Origin: Prevotella sp.
GTDB taxonomy: Bacteria; Bacteroidota; Bacteroidia; Bacteroidales; Bacteroidaceae
Reading direction: 5' to 3'
DNA: 21,773 bases
Assembly (NCBI GenBank): GCA_003483565.1
Contig: DMYZ01000050.1
Coordinates: 1-21,773, forward strand
Shown piece by piece: positions 7,791 to 15,466 of this stretch. Numbering within the stretch: the first letter of the stretch is position 1; every line of letters begins with the position of its first letter. The notes beneath the pieces were generated by a model. That model saw only the letters and a program-made list of their open reading frames with translations. It did no database searches and was not told where the DNA came from. Position numbers and translations under genes: made by a program.

Positions 7791-7829
7791 AAAAAAAAGC
7801 GTAAAACCATCTATGTTTTACGCTTTTTT
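7791..7829 (-). terminator. Terminator between the C1B peptidase gene and recJ
   Basis: Perfect 15-base arms at 7793-7807 and 7815-7829 (core GCGTAAAAC / GTTTTACGC) enclose a 7-base loop. On the minus strand the stem runs into eight T in all (A run 7791-7798 on +). It separates the peptidase gene, whose stop codon ends at 7880, from recJ. The + strand also has six T, so it could work both ways. Confidence 0.85.
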
Positions 7830-7879
7830 CTATTTTGCAGATTATTCTGTTTTCTGCAAATCCTTTTGTCTTTTTCTTT

Positions 7880-9088
7880 TTAAATCCCAAGTTTTTTGCG
7901 GATATCAGAAGGAACAGCATTTTTGTTGACCATAAAATCCATCGTCTTATAAGAGATGTAGTTCTTGCTCATATACCAAGTACCCTTGTAGTCTCCGTAT
8001 TTGCCCCAGGAGTTCTTTACCATATAGTATTCCTTACCGTTCTGGTCTTTTGCAATACCATAGATATGCATCCCGTGGTCATCAGTCGTTTCCCAGTCGT
8101 CATAAGCTTCCTGGCGCATTTCCTGTGTAGGAGTGATCTCTGGAGCATTGACGCCTAGAGAATCCAATTTCTCTTTCTTTTCGTCTTTTGAGAGTTTGAA
8201 CCAGTGGTCTGCGTCTGTGCCAGCCATAGAACGAACTTTCTTGACATCAAAAGCCAAAGCAAGTCCACTTCGTGTGAAACCCTCTTCTGTGACATCACCA
8301 CCCCAAGCTACGGTATAGCCTTTGTTAATGGCGTTGTCTATAATTCTGGTAATATCATCCATAGGAATATTGTAGCTCATCGGCCAGCGCCAGTTATCCT
8401 GTACTTCAACCGTGAAAGCTGTCCAGAATGGATGATGTGTATAGCTGGTAAAGCTTACATAGTCGTTCCAGTTTAATCCAAGACTTGCAGCGAAAGTCTG
8501 CGGAGTATAACTTTTACCCTGATAGGTGAACTTACTTGGACATTTGCCAAGGTAAGCATCAAGAATACCTTGTAAACCAGATTTCCATGCTGGAGTAAGT
8601 TTTGTTTCTTTGCCTTTTGCGATAGCATCAACATAAGGAGTCATAACAGAGAAGAACTCACCAAAGTTGGCAAGAGAATCTCCATAAAGGGAACCTGGAG
8701 CTGGCATGGCCGTTTCAGGAACAATACCATAATGCTCAATACAGTAAAGTGGGTCATAAGAACTTCCACCTTCAGAGAAAGATACATCGCCGTGCATACG
8801 GACAGACATGATTGCACGATCCATATAGGTCTTATTGGCTACATACATCTCTGAGAGATCATAAGTTTTTCCGCTATTTTTAAGGATTTCGCTTTCGAAA
8901 AAACTTAGGGTAGAGTAATCCCAGCACGTACCACTTTTATTCTGGTCTTTTATACTGGTAATTGGATTCTCTTTCAGAATAGTGAAAACTGGCTTATTCT
9001 TACTTACTTTTGTTGAGTCCTTGGCTGTTTTAGCATTTGCACTCATTGCAAACACCGTCAGGACGGCCATTAATAATACTTTTCTCAT
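7880..9088 (-). CDS. Exported C1B (bleomycin hydrolase/PepC-type) cysteine peptidase
   Basis: A papain-fold cysteine peptidase of family C1B, whose members usually act as aminopeptidases. The protein has 402 residues. A signal peptide of about 19 residues (MRKVLLMAVLTVFAMSANA) predicts export to the periplasm or beyond. The catalytic set is visible: oxyanion Q49, C55 in SGTCWDYST, H338 in DDHGMH and N359 in KNSWG. Classical PepC and bleomycin hydrolase are cytoplasmic hexamers that end in a C-terminal tail trimming the active site. Here the C-terminus (RKKLGI) continues well past the Asn box. The gene is followed by a strong terminator. It lies 90 bases downstream of an Xaa-Pro aminopeptidase gene on the same strand, so both may serve peptide use. 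Substrates are unknown. Confidence 0.9.
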   Translation of the reverse strand: MRKVLLMAVLTVFAMSANAKTAKDSTKVSKNKPVFTILKENPITSIKDQNKSGTCWDYSTLSFFESEILKNSGKTYDLSEMYVANKTYMDRAIMSVRMHGDVSFSEGGSSYDPLYCIEHYGIVPETAMPAPGSLYGDSLANFGEFFSVMTPYVDAIAKGKETKLTPAWKSGLQGILDAYLGKCPSKFTYQGKSYTPQTFAASLGLNWNDYVSFTSYTHHPFWTAFTVEVQDNWRWPMSYNIPMDDITRIIDNAINKGYTVAWGGDVTEEGFTRSGLALAFDVKKVRSMAGTDADHWFKLSKDEKKEKLDSLGVNAPEITPTQEMRQEAYDDWETTDDHGMHIYGIAKDQNGKEYYMVKNSWGKYGDYKGTWYMSKNYISYKTMDFMVNKNAVPSDIRKKLGI

Positions 9089-9109
9089 AAATTTGTCTTT
9101 AATCTCTCT

Positions 9110-9150
9110 CGTAAGAAAAATCTTGTTATCCTAACATCTTGATCTTACGA
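9110..9150 (-). repeat. Two-tier hairpin between pepP-like gene and C1B peptidase gene
   Basis: Outer arms TCGTAAGA (9110-9117) and TCTTACGA (9143-9150) pair perfectly. Inside a symmetrical 6+6 internal loop sits a second stem, TGTTA (9124-9128) with TAACA (9132-9136), closed by a 3-base loop. There is no T-tract on either side, so it is not a standard terminator. It lies in the leader of the C1B peptidase gene and may be a regulatory or processing element. Confidence 0.45.
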
Positions 9151-9178
9151 CTTTGTTAATATTTCACGTTGTTGTTTA

Positions 9179-10582
9179 TCAATTATTTGCCATGAATGCT
9201 TCAACATCTTTAGGATGATAAGGAATGCGATCCTTGCCCAAGAACCGGCAGCCATCTTTTGTGATGAGGACATCGTCTTCAATTCGGATACCACCGAAAT
9301 CCTTATATGTTTCCAGTTTATCAAAGTTGATGAATTCCTTGCAGTGACCTGATGCTTTCCAGTCATCAATAAGGGCTGGGATAAAGTAGATACCCGGCTC
9401 ATCGGTTACAACAAAGCCCTCCTGAAGTCGGCGGCCCATACGCAGGCAGTTTGTGCCGAACTGTTCCAGATTGGGTCTGGTCTCTTCATCGAAACCGACA
9501 TAAATCTGATCGAGACTTTCCATATCGTGAACATCCATTCCCATCATGTGTCCCAGTCCGTGAGGAAGGAACATGGCATGGGCGCCTGCTGCAACAGCTT
9601 CGTTTGTATCACCTTTCATCAAGCCTAATTCTTTAAGCCTTTCGGTCATGTATTTGCAGATAGAAAAGTGGACATCCCAATATTTTACTCCTGGTTTGGC
9701 AAGTTTCAAAGTCAGGTCGTGGCAGCCTTCCACAATAGAGTATATTTCCAGCTGGCGTTGCGAGTATTTTCCATTTACCGGATAAGTACGTGTATTATCA
9801 GAACAATAGTTGTTGATTGTCTCTGCACCTGCATCGCAGAGAACGAGTCTTCCTGCTTCCAGTATATTCATGGAAGGATTGCCATGCATGATCTCACCAT
9901 GTTGTGAAAATATGGTTGGGAAACTGACCATTGCTCCATAGCTGTTGGCTGTTCCATCAACATGACCACCAATAAATTTCTCGGTAATGCCCGGCTTGGT
10001 CAGTCGCATAGCTGTAGTATGCATCTTATAACCAATGACGGCAGCACGTTCCAGTTCTTCTATTTCCCCTGCAGTTTTTGTAGAACGCATCTTTACTACT
10101 GCCTGAATGAGGGGTAGGGATGCTTCCATCTTCTGCTGGTTAGGGTGAATGCCTAGTAAGTTGAACAGTTGTATCTTGATATCATAGCGATAAGGAGGCA
10201 GATAGTGAATCTTTCGCTTGGAAGCGATGGCGTTGTTGCAGATCGTTTTCAAGTTTTTCATGGGAGCAGAATTGGAAATACCTGTTTCTTCAGCCATATC
10301 GTGAACACTATCCACGCTGCCATACCATACAATATCGTCTATATCTATATTATCACCAATTAAAGTCTCTATATCATTGTCGATGTCAATGACACCGACA
10401 AGACCGTTACGGTTCAATCCAAAATAATAAAGGAAAGATGAGTCCTGACGAAATGGATAATAGCCGTTGTTAGGAAAGTTACAAGGAGAATCATTATTAC
10501 CAAACATAATAATAATTCCATTTCCTACGAGTTTTTTTAATTCGTTACGACGGTCTATATATATTTTTTTATTGAATAACAT
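9179..10582 (-). CDS. pepP: Xaa-Pro aminopeptidase (aminopeptidase P, M24B)
   Basis: A metallopeptidase that removes an N-terminal residue in front of proline. The protein has 467 residues from the ATG at 10582, which has GAGG five bases upstream and gives the usual MLFNKK start; an upstream TTG at 10609 overlaps the promoter and is rejected. The N-terminal creatinase-like domain spans about 1-165. The pita-bread domain carries the five dinuclear-metal ligands: D250 (LCDAGAE), D262 (SDNTRTYP), H345 (HGLGHMMGMD), E395 (TDEPGIYF) and E435 (GGIRIEDD). No signal peptide is present, so it is cytoplasmic. Its promoter element (TAACTTTG, minus strand, 10614-10607) faces that of the divergent patatin gene. 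The next gene on this strand is an exported cysteine peptidase. Confidence 0.93.
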   Translation of the reverse strand: MLFNKKIYIDRRNELKKLVGNGIIIMFGNNDSPCNFPNNGYYPFRQDSSFLYYFGLNRNGLVGVIDIDNDIETLIGDNIDIDDIVWYGSVDSVHDMAEETGISNSAPMKNLKTICNNAIASKRKIHYLPPYRYDIKIQLFNLLGIHPNQQKMEASLPLIQAVVKMRSTKTAGEIEELERAAVIGYKMHTTAMRLTKPGITEKFIGGHVDGTANSYGAMVSFPTIFSQHGEIMHGNPSMNILEAGRLVLCDAGAETINNYCSDNTRTYPVNGKYSQRQLEIYSIVEGCHDLTLKLAKPGVKYWDVHFSICKYMTERLKELGLMKGDTNEAVAAGAHAMFLPHGLGHMMGMDVHDMESLDQIYVGFDEETRPNLEQFGTNCLRMGRRLQEGFVVTDEPGIYFIPALIDDWKASGHCKEFINFDKLETYKDFGGIRIEDDVLITKDGCRFLGKDRIPYHPKDVEAFMANN

Positions 10583-10604
10583 ATCCTCGTTTAGTTTATT
10601 TCTG

Positions 10605-10646
10605 TGCAAAGTTAATACTTTTTCCTAAAAAAATATTAACTTTGCA
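10605..10646. promoter_or_regulatory. Palindromic divergent promoter for pepP (-) and patatin gene (+)
   Basis: TGCAAAGTTAATA (10605-10617) and TATTAACTTTGCA (10634-10646) are exact inverted copies. After one mismatch, five more T/A pairs follow inward. Each arm contains a TAACTTTG -7 element (minus 10614-10607, plus 10637-10644). Only 22 bases separate the two, so the -33 region of each promoter falls on the -7 element of the other. Neither has a clear TTTG -33 box. Transcription would start near 10600 (-) and 10651 (+). Confidence 0.75.
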
Positions 10647-10697
10647 ATAAAAATTGGATATTTACTTTAGATTTATCAATATTTAGCAGTTAGCACT

Positions 10698-11576
10698 ATG
10701 AAAATGAACTTAAACACAGGTTTGGTCCTTGAAGGAGGAGGTATGCGTGGTGTATTTACAAGTGGTGTCTTGGATGCATTCATGAAGTATAATTTGTATT
10801 TCAATTATATTTGTGCGGTGTCAGCTGGTGCTTGTAATGGAATGAGCTATATCAGTCGTCAGCCGCGCCGTGCTCGTATTTCCAATATTGATTATCTGGC
10901 TCGTTATAATTACATTGGCATACGTCATCTCGTTACCCAGGGATGTATTTTTGACAGCCAGCTGCTATATGATAAATTTCCTAATGAATTATTGCCCTTT
11001 GATTTTGACACTTATTTTAAGTATGCCAAGACCTTTGAATGTGTCACGACAAATTGTGAGACGGGGCGATCAATGTATTTGCATGAGTGGCATGACAAGC
11101 AGCGGGCTCTTGATATGGTCCGGGCATCAAGTAGTTTGCCGTATGTGAGTAAAATCGTTATGGTGGATGGTATCCCGATGCTTGATGGGGGTATTATCGA
11201 CTCAATACCGATCATGCATGCCATGGAGACCGGACATCACCACAATATCGTGATTCTTACCCGCAACAAAGGCTGGAGAGATGACAGTAAGGATCGTAAG
11301 GTACCTTATTATGTCTATAAGCATTATCCGAGGCTGAGAGTGGTACTGAGTAAGCGGCATGTATTCTATAATGCCCAGTTGCAATTAATTGATGATCTTG
11401 AAGCCAGTGGGCAAATAGAATGCATCAGGCCGATACATCCGATGGAGGTGTCGAGGATTGAAAAAGACATTAATAAACTGGAAGCCCTTTATGAGGAGGG
11501 GTTCGAACAGGGAGAAAAGTTCTGCTTAGAGCATGGCTATGGTTTAGCAGAAGCAGATAAGGTTACTGCTTTATGA
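10698..11576 (+). CDS. Patatin-like phospholipase (YjjU/RssA type)
   Basis: A predicted serine acyl hydrolase of the patatin family with a Ser-Asp dyad; 292 residues. The oxyanion-hole glycine motif is LEGGGMRGVF (11-20). The nucleophile elbow is AVSAG with S42, where the first position is Ala rather than the usual Gly, a variant tolerated in this subfamily. The catalytic Asp is D163 in LDGG. The C-terminal part (about 190-285, rich in basic and acidic helices) resembles the extra domain found in YjjU-like proteins. There is no signal peptide, so it is probably cytoplasmic or peripheral at the inner membrane. The ATG at 10698 lies about 47 bases after the predicted transcription start; a second in-frame ATG two codons on is possible. 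It converges on trmD with only 5 bases between the stops. The substrate lipid is unknown. Confidence 0.9.
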   Translation: MKMNLNTGLVLEGGGMRGVFTSGVLDAFMKYNLYFNYICAVSAGACNGMSYISRQPRRARISNIDYLARYNYIGIRHLVTQGCIFDSQLLYDKFPNELLPFDFDTYFKYAKTFECVTTNCETGRSMYLHEWHDKQRALDMVRASSSLPYVSKIVMVDGIPMLDGGIIDSIPIMHAMETGHHHNIVILTRNKGWRDDSKDRKVPYYVYKHYPRLRVVLSKRHVFYNAQLQLIDDLEASGQIECIRPIHPMEVSRIEKDINKLEALYEEGFEQGEKFCLEHGYGLAEADKVTAL

Positions 11577-11581
11577 TTATG

Positions 11582-12256
11582 TTATTTAAATAAATCTGGC
11601 CGGATTTTTCTTGTTCTTTCCATTGCTTGATCCATTTCCCACTGTTTGATCTTGGCTTCATTGCCACTGAGAAGGATGTCCGGAACTTTCCAACCTTTAT
11701 ATTCTCTTGGGCGTGTGTAGATAGGAGCAGCCAGAAGGTCATCTTGAAAACAATCATTAAGAGCGCTTTGATCATCGCTGATGGCACCAGGTAATAATCT
11801 TATGATGGCATCAGTCATGACGGCTGCAGCAAGTTCTCCTCCGGTGAGCACATAGTCACCGATGGAAATTTCTTTTGTGATAAGGTGATCACGGACTCGC
11901 TGGTCTATACCTTTATAATGTCCACAGAGAATAATAAGGTTTCCTTTCAAGGAAAGATCATTTGCTATCTTTTGATCGAATTGCTCTCCATCCGGACTTG
12001 TATAGATAACTTCATCGTATTCTCTTTCTGCTTTGAGCGCTGAAATGCATCGGTCAATGGGCTCGCATTGCATGACCATTCCTGCAAACCCTCCATAAGG
12101 ATAGTCGTCGACTCGCTTCCATTTGTCAGAAGTGTAATCACGCAAGTTATGCAGATGAATTTCTGCCAGACCTTTCTTCTGGGCTCTTGCAAGTATAGAC
12201 TCGTTGACAAAGCCTTCCAGCATATCCGGCAATACGGTTATAATATCTATTCTCAT
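11582..12256 (-). CDS. trmD: tRNA (guanine37-N1)-methyltransferase
   Basis: Methylates N1 of G37 next to the anticodon in tRNAs for Leu, Pro and Arg, using S-adenosylmethionine; this prevents +1 frameshifts and is normally essential. The protein has 224 residues, the usual size. The SPOUT trefoil-knot signatures are present: CGHYKGIDQR (111-120) and SIGDYVLTGGE (131-141), which form the AdoMet pocket. Downstream, NDCFQDDLL and IYTRPREYKGW correspond to the catalytic-Asp and tRNA-binding segments. The start at 12256 has AGAGGA about ten bases upstream. It follows the DUF5020 gene by 46 bases without a visible terminator, so read-through from that promoter is likely. It is not in the rpsP-rimM-trmD-rplS operon known from proteobacteria. 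Confidence 0.97.
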   Translation of the reverse strand: MRIDIITVLPDMLEGFVNESILARAQKKGLAEIHLHNLRDYTSDKWKRVDDYPYGGFAGMVMQCEPIDRCISALKAEREYDEVIYTSPDGEQFDQKIANDLSLKGNLIILCGHYKGIDQRVRDHLITKEISIGDYVLTGGELAAAVMTDAIIRLLPGAISDDQSALNDCFQDDLLAAPIYTRPREYKGWKVPDILLSGNEAKIKQWEMDQAMERTRKIRPDLFK

Positions 12257-12302
12257 GTTTTTGTATTCCTCTTATATATGTCAAAAGTTTTTCATGGATG
12301 GT

Positions 12303-13046
12303 TTAGTCAAAGGTCCACTTGGCAGCCACAGTAGGGATAGCATAAAATTTATCATGTTCTCCATTTTCGTTCCAGACAAAGTCATTACTGATTTCAACTT
12401 CGCTTCCCAAACTTAAATTAACTTTGTTCCAACCTTTCAGTGTGTTTAAGTTAAACCAAATTTGAGGCTCACTTGTTATAATCCATTTCCCTTTTACTGT
12501 AGGATCATACCATGTATCACAGAAACCGTCAAAGGTACATAGTTTATGGGCAAAAGTAGTACTCCAGACTTCTGTTAATTGAAAGGAGTTGAAAGGATGG
12601 GCTTCATAGTGCCGGTCTCGAAAATAATATTTATACATTGTCTGAATACTAAAAGTCTTGTCGTAGCTTTTGCTGTGCCAATTCCAAGCTCCACCAAGAA
12701 GTACTGCATGCTGGAATCGAGTAGCAGCCCAAGTCTTTTCATTGCTGCTTAAACCGCCGTTGTATTCTATATGGGCAGCCCATTGCTTGTTCTTGGTAAT
12801 GTTGAATTCTCTTGAGATTTCCCAATAGGCACCGGCTACACCGTCACGTTGATAGTCTATATCTGTAAACATATAAGTGCTGCCCCATTGGTCTGGTTTG
12901 AACATTTCTACGGTAGTTGTAACACTTGGTCTTGTAGTAAGGTCTTTGTAAAGAGAATGACCGAGGTCATAATGTAACTGAACATTCTGTGCTGTAAGTG
13001 GAAGGGTACAGAGAGCAAGGACTGCTGCAAGTAGGTTTGTCTTCAT
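12303..13046 (-). CDS. DUF5020 family outer-membrane protein (Tsx-like)
   Basis: The protein has 247 residues and a signal peptide of about 19 residues ending in LPLTA-Q. The mature chain alternates aromatic and polar residues in short strands and ends in KWTFD, as expected for an outer-membrane beta-barrel. I recognise it as DUF5020, a Bacteroidetes family related to the nucleoside channel Tsx. A transport role (nucleosides or similar small molecules) is inference from that relation. It has its own well-formed promoter (13070-13101), which begins only 13 bases after the ligase stop, and it probably drives trmD as well. There is one pair of cysteines near residues 170-175 (LCTFDGFC), spaced so that they could form a disulfide in the periplasm. 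Confidence 0.8.
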   Translation of the reverse strand: MKTNLLAAVLALCTLPLTAQNVQLHYDLGHSLYKDLTTRPSVTTTVEMFKPDQWGSTYMFTDIDYQRDGVAGAYWEISREFNITKNKQWAAHIEYNGGLSSNEKTWAATRFQHAVLLGGAWNWHSKSYDKTFSIQTMYKYYFRDRHYEAHPFNSFQLTEVWSTTFAHKLCTFDGFCDTWYDPTVKGKWIITSEPQIWFNLNTLKGWNKVNLSLGSEVEISNDFVWNENGEHDKFYAIPTVAAKWTFD

Positions 13047-13069
13047 TGTTCCTTTTTCGTATTTTGCTG

Positions 13070-13101
13070 CAAAATTAACTCAAAATGCATTAAAAACCAA
13101 A
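13070..13101 (-). promoter_or_regulatory. Bacteroidetes-type promoter for the DUF5020 gene (and probably trmD)
   Basis: On the minus strand TTTG (13101-13098), a 20-base spacer and TAATTTTG (13077-13070) fit the phylum consensus exactly. Transcription would start near 13063, giving a very short leader of about 17 bases. Confidence 0.8.
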
Positions 13102-13113
13102 TTTATCTTGATG

Positions 13114-15237
13114 TTATTTACCAAATTGCTCAACAAACTGGTCTTCTGATATAATTGGTATCTCGTATTGTTTGGCTTTCTGATTTTTCCCACTCATTGA
13201 ATTCACATCATTATTAATAAGGTAAGAGGTACTTTTGCTGACGCTTCCCGTTACCTTGCCGCCTTGATTTTCGATGTAGGCTTTGAGCTCATTGCGGTTT
13301 TTGTAATGGTGTACATCTCCTGTTATTACGAAAGTATATCCTTTACATTTTTCTCCCTGTTGTTCCTTTTGTTCTTGTATGAGAGTAATTTGATTCATCA
13401 AGTTGCGATAAATCTGCTGATTTTCCAGTTGGCTGAACCAGCGCACAACAGATGCACTTTTTTCTGGGCCGATGCCGGCAATGCTTGCGAATACGATTTC
13501 ACGAGTATCCTGACTAGGAACGAGTATAGGTTGATCGGAAGAAACTGAAAGCAATGAATTTTTAGAACCAAATAAAGAAGGTTCCTTTTCCCATGGCTCT
13601 TTCTGCTTTTTGTTTTCATTACCGTCATTTTTTAACGGTAAATTGATATCAACATTTCCACTGGCAATGGTAGCTAGTTTCTCTATGGGATAGTTTTGTA
13701 ATAATCTGTTGCATACATCTTTCCCTACTAAAGGAATGCTGAGAGCATAGAGCAGATGACGTGCTTCAACCTTTCTGCTCTTTTCTATAGCATGACGAAT
13801 ATTGGCGGCACTTTTCTGGCCGAATCCTTCCATTGTTGCAATCTGATGCAAATGCGTCGGCAGGCGGAAAATATCAGCATAATCCTTAATCCATCCCATA
13901 TTGATGAAACGAGAGAGGGTTTGTTCACTGATGCCATCTATGTCAAGTCCATCTTTTGAAACAAAACGGGAAAATTTCTTTAGCTGTTTGGCGGGGCATT
14001 TCGGATTGGTACAATGCAAGGTGCGTGTACCGCTGAAAGGACTTACCTTGATTTCTGTATTCGAATGGCAAACAGGGCATTTGTCTGGAATATTGAAATC
14101 ACCTTCCTTTTGTATGATACGGATGACCTTTGGTATAATTTTATTGGCCTTGATTACTGATAACCGTGTCCCTTTGTCTCCGATGCCCAGTCGTTCGCAT
14201 TCACTGATGTTACAGAGACTGGCACGTTGTACCGTGGTGCCTTCTAATTCTACAGGTCTGAAAACAGCAACGGGTGATATCGTGCTGGCAGCACAACTCC
14301 ATTCTATATGATCAAGTTCTGAGGCTGCACTCTCATCCTGCCATTTAAAAGCATAACCGGCACGAGTAGCGTGATGCCCTGTTACACTTCCTGTTGTCGC
14401 ATAAATAGTGTCATCGTAGGCAATGACAAGCCCGTCTACAGGATAAGGATTTTGATTACTGGTCACCTTTTCAGTCCATTGATGGATAACTTGTTCGATA
14501 TTTACGAGTGATGGGTTTTCTATTCGTTCATGTTCAACAGGTGTCATACCATTTTTTACCAGCCAATCCATGCGGTCTCCCCATCCATTGATACTTTCTT
14601 CTGTATAGACCAGGGTGAAAGGAATCCATCTCAGATGGCGTGATTTTACTTCCTCGATATCTTTAAGGGTTAAAGATCCAGAAGCTAAGTTCCGTGGGTT
14701 GGCGTAATCTTCGCCACTTTCTATAATGAATTGGTTAAAGTCTGCATAGGCAATAACACATTCCCCTCTTATTACAACATGGCCTTGTGATAGTATTTTT
14801 TGTGGAATGCCGAGGATAGCAGGGGCTAGATGAGTGATATTAGTTCCGATGTGGCCATTGCCCCGGGTTACAACTTTCGTTAGTTTTCCGTTATCGAAGG
14901 TTACCACAAGAGTCAGTCCATCGAGTTTCCAGGAAATCCAAATAGGTTTTCCTTCAGCCCATTTAGCTAAATCTTCAGTCTTTTTTGTCTTGGCAAGAGA
15001 CAAGGCAGGGAATTCATGCTCTTCTTTCTGACCGGTAATGGTATCAGCAGATACACGGTTAGTCGGAGAATCTTCTAAAATGATTCCTGTTTCCTGTTCA
15101 AGTTCCTTCACTTTGTCAAAGAGAGCGTCCCATTCAAAGTCAGTCATGAGTTCCGCCTGACCATTATAATATGCATCGGCAGCGCGGTTCAGACGGTCAA
15201 CATCTGATCTCATTTCTAATAGTTTATCTTTAGCCAT
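13114..15237 (-). CDS. NAD+-dependent DNA ligase, divergent LigA-type
   Basis: Joins nicked DNA with NAD+ as the adenylate donor. The protein has 707 residues from the ATG at 15237; an in-frame extension to 15303 runs through the promoter and is rejected. Domain Ia contains AYYNGQ and TDFEWD (22-37). The adenylated lysine is K104 in WKLDG, and the second KxDG-family motif is YPVDGLVIAYDD (265-276). The OB fold has STISPVAVFRPVELEGT. The zinc finger is C387-x2-C390-x18-C409-x4-C414. Helix-hairpin-helix repeats occupy about 460-610, and a C-terminal BRCT domain covers 630-707. Oddities are Tyr for the usual His23 and Trp for Tyr35 of the E. coli NMN site, Ser for the Glu two residues before the nucleophilic Lys, and a low-complexity charged insert near 535-580. 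It may be a second ligase beside an ordinary LigA elsewhere, so I give no symbol. Confidence 0.88.
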   Translation of the reverse strand: MAKDKLLEMRSDVDRLNRAADAYYNGQAELMTDFEWDALFDKVKELEQETGIILEDSPTNRVSADTITGQKEEHEFPALSLAKTKKTEDLAKWAEGKPIWISWKLDGLTLVVTFDNGKLTKVVTRGNGHIGTNITHLAPAILGIPQKILSQGHVVIRGECVIAYADFNQFIIESGEDYANPRNLASGSLTLKDIEEVKSRHLRWIPFTLVYTEESINGWGDRMDWLVKNGMTPVEHERIENPSLVNIEQVIHQWTEKVTSNQNPYPVDGLVIAYDDTIYATTGSVTGHHATRAGYAFKWQDESAASELDHIEWSCAASTISPVAVFRPVELEGTTVQRASLCNISECERLGIGDKGTRLSVIKANKIIPKVIRIIQKEGDFNIPDKCPVCHSNTEIKVSPFSGTRTLHCTNPKCPAKQLKKFSRFVSKDGLDIDGISEQTLSRFINMGWIKDYADIFRLPTHLHQIATMEGFGQKSAANIRHAIEKSRKVEARHLLYALSIPLVGKDVCNRLLQNYPIEKLATIASGNVDINLPLKNDGNENKKQKEPWEKEPSLFGSKNSLLSVSSDQPILVPSQDTREIVFASIAGIGPEKSASVVRWFSQLENQQIYRNLMNQITLIQEQKEQQGEKCKGYTFVITGDVHHYKNRNELKAYIENQGGKVTGSVSKSTSYLINNDVNSMSGKNQKAKQYEIPIISEDQFVEQFGK

Positions 15238-15254
15238 AATCGTTTTCTTTGCTG

Positions 15255-15262
15255 CAAATTTA
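15255..15262 (-). promoter_or_regulatory. Probable -7 element of the DNA ligase gene
   Basis: TAAATTTG on the minus strand, 17 bases upstream of the ATG at 15237, fits TAnnTTTG. No TTTG is found at the right distance upstream, so the promoter is incomplete. The leader would be only about 10 bases. Confidence 0.5.
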
Positions 15263-15403
15263 GTCAAAATTCCTGAGATGAAGAATTGGTTATAGTAAAA
15301 CAATTACTAAAAATGAATCTCTTACTATTGTTTCTATCGTTCTTATAACCTAAATAAGGAGGGAGGGTTTATACCCTTGTGGGCCGACTTTAGTGTACTA
15401 TTA

Positions 15404-15435
15404 TTTGCGTCTTACATAAAATCTTTTTAATTTTG
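15404..15435 (+). promoter_or_regulatory. Bacteroidetes-type promoter for the cyclophilin gene
   Basis: TTTG (15404-15407), a 20-base spacer and TAATTTTG (15428-15435) match the consensus exactly. Transcription would start near 15442, about 25 bases before the ATG at 15467. Confidence 0.8.
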
Positions 15436-15466
15436 CAGAAAAGTCGTAAATAATAATGATTGTATT

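Noticed and set aside
10583..10609. TTG start nine codons upstream for the Xaa-Pro aminopeptidase
   Set aside because: The TTG lies inside the promoter -7 element; the ATG at 10582 has a GAGG site at good spacing.
11547..11571. Weak AAGCAG / CTGCTT hairpin at the end of the patatin gene
   Set aside because: Six pairs with a 9-base loop inside the coding end and no T-tract; not a convincing terminator for either convergent gene.
15238..15303. 22-residue N-terminal extension of the DNA ligase
   Set aside because: It crosses the likely -7 element (15255-15262) and is unlike any ligase N-terminus; MAKDKLLEMR is the natural start.
15370..15390. Short inverted repeat AGGGT-TTAT-ACCCT upstream of the cyclophilin promoter
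   Set aside because: Only 5 pairs and no further symmetry; not distinguishable from chance.
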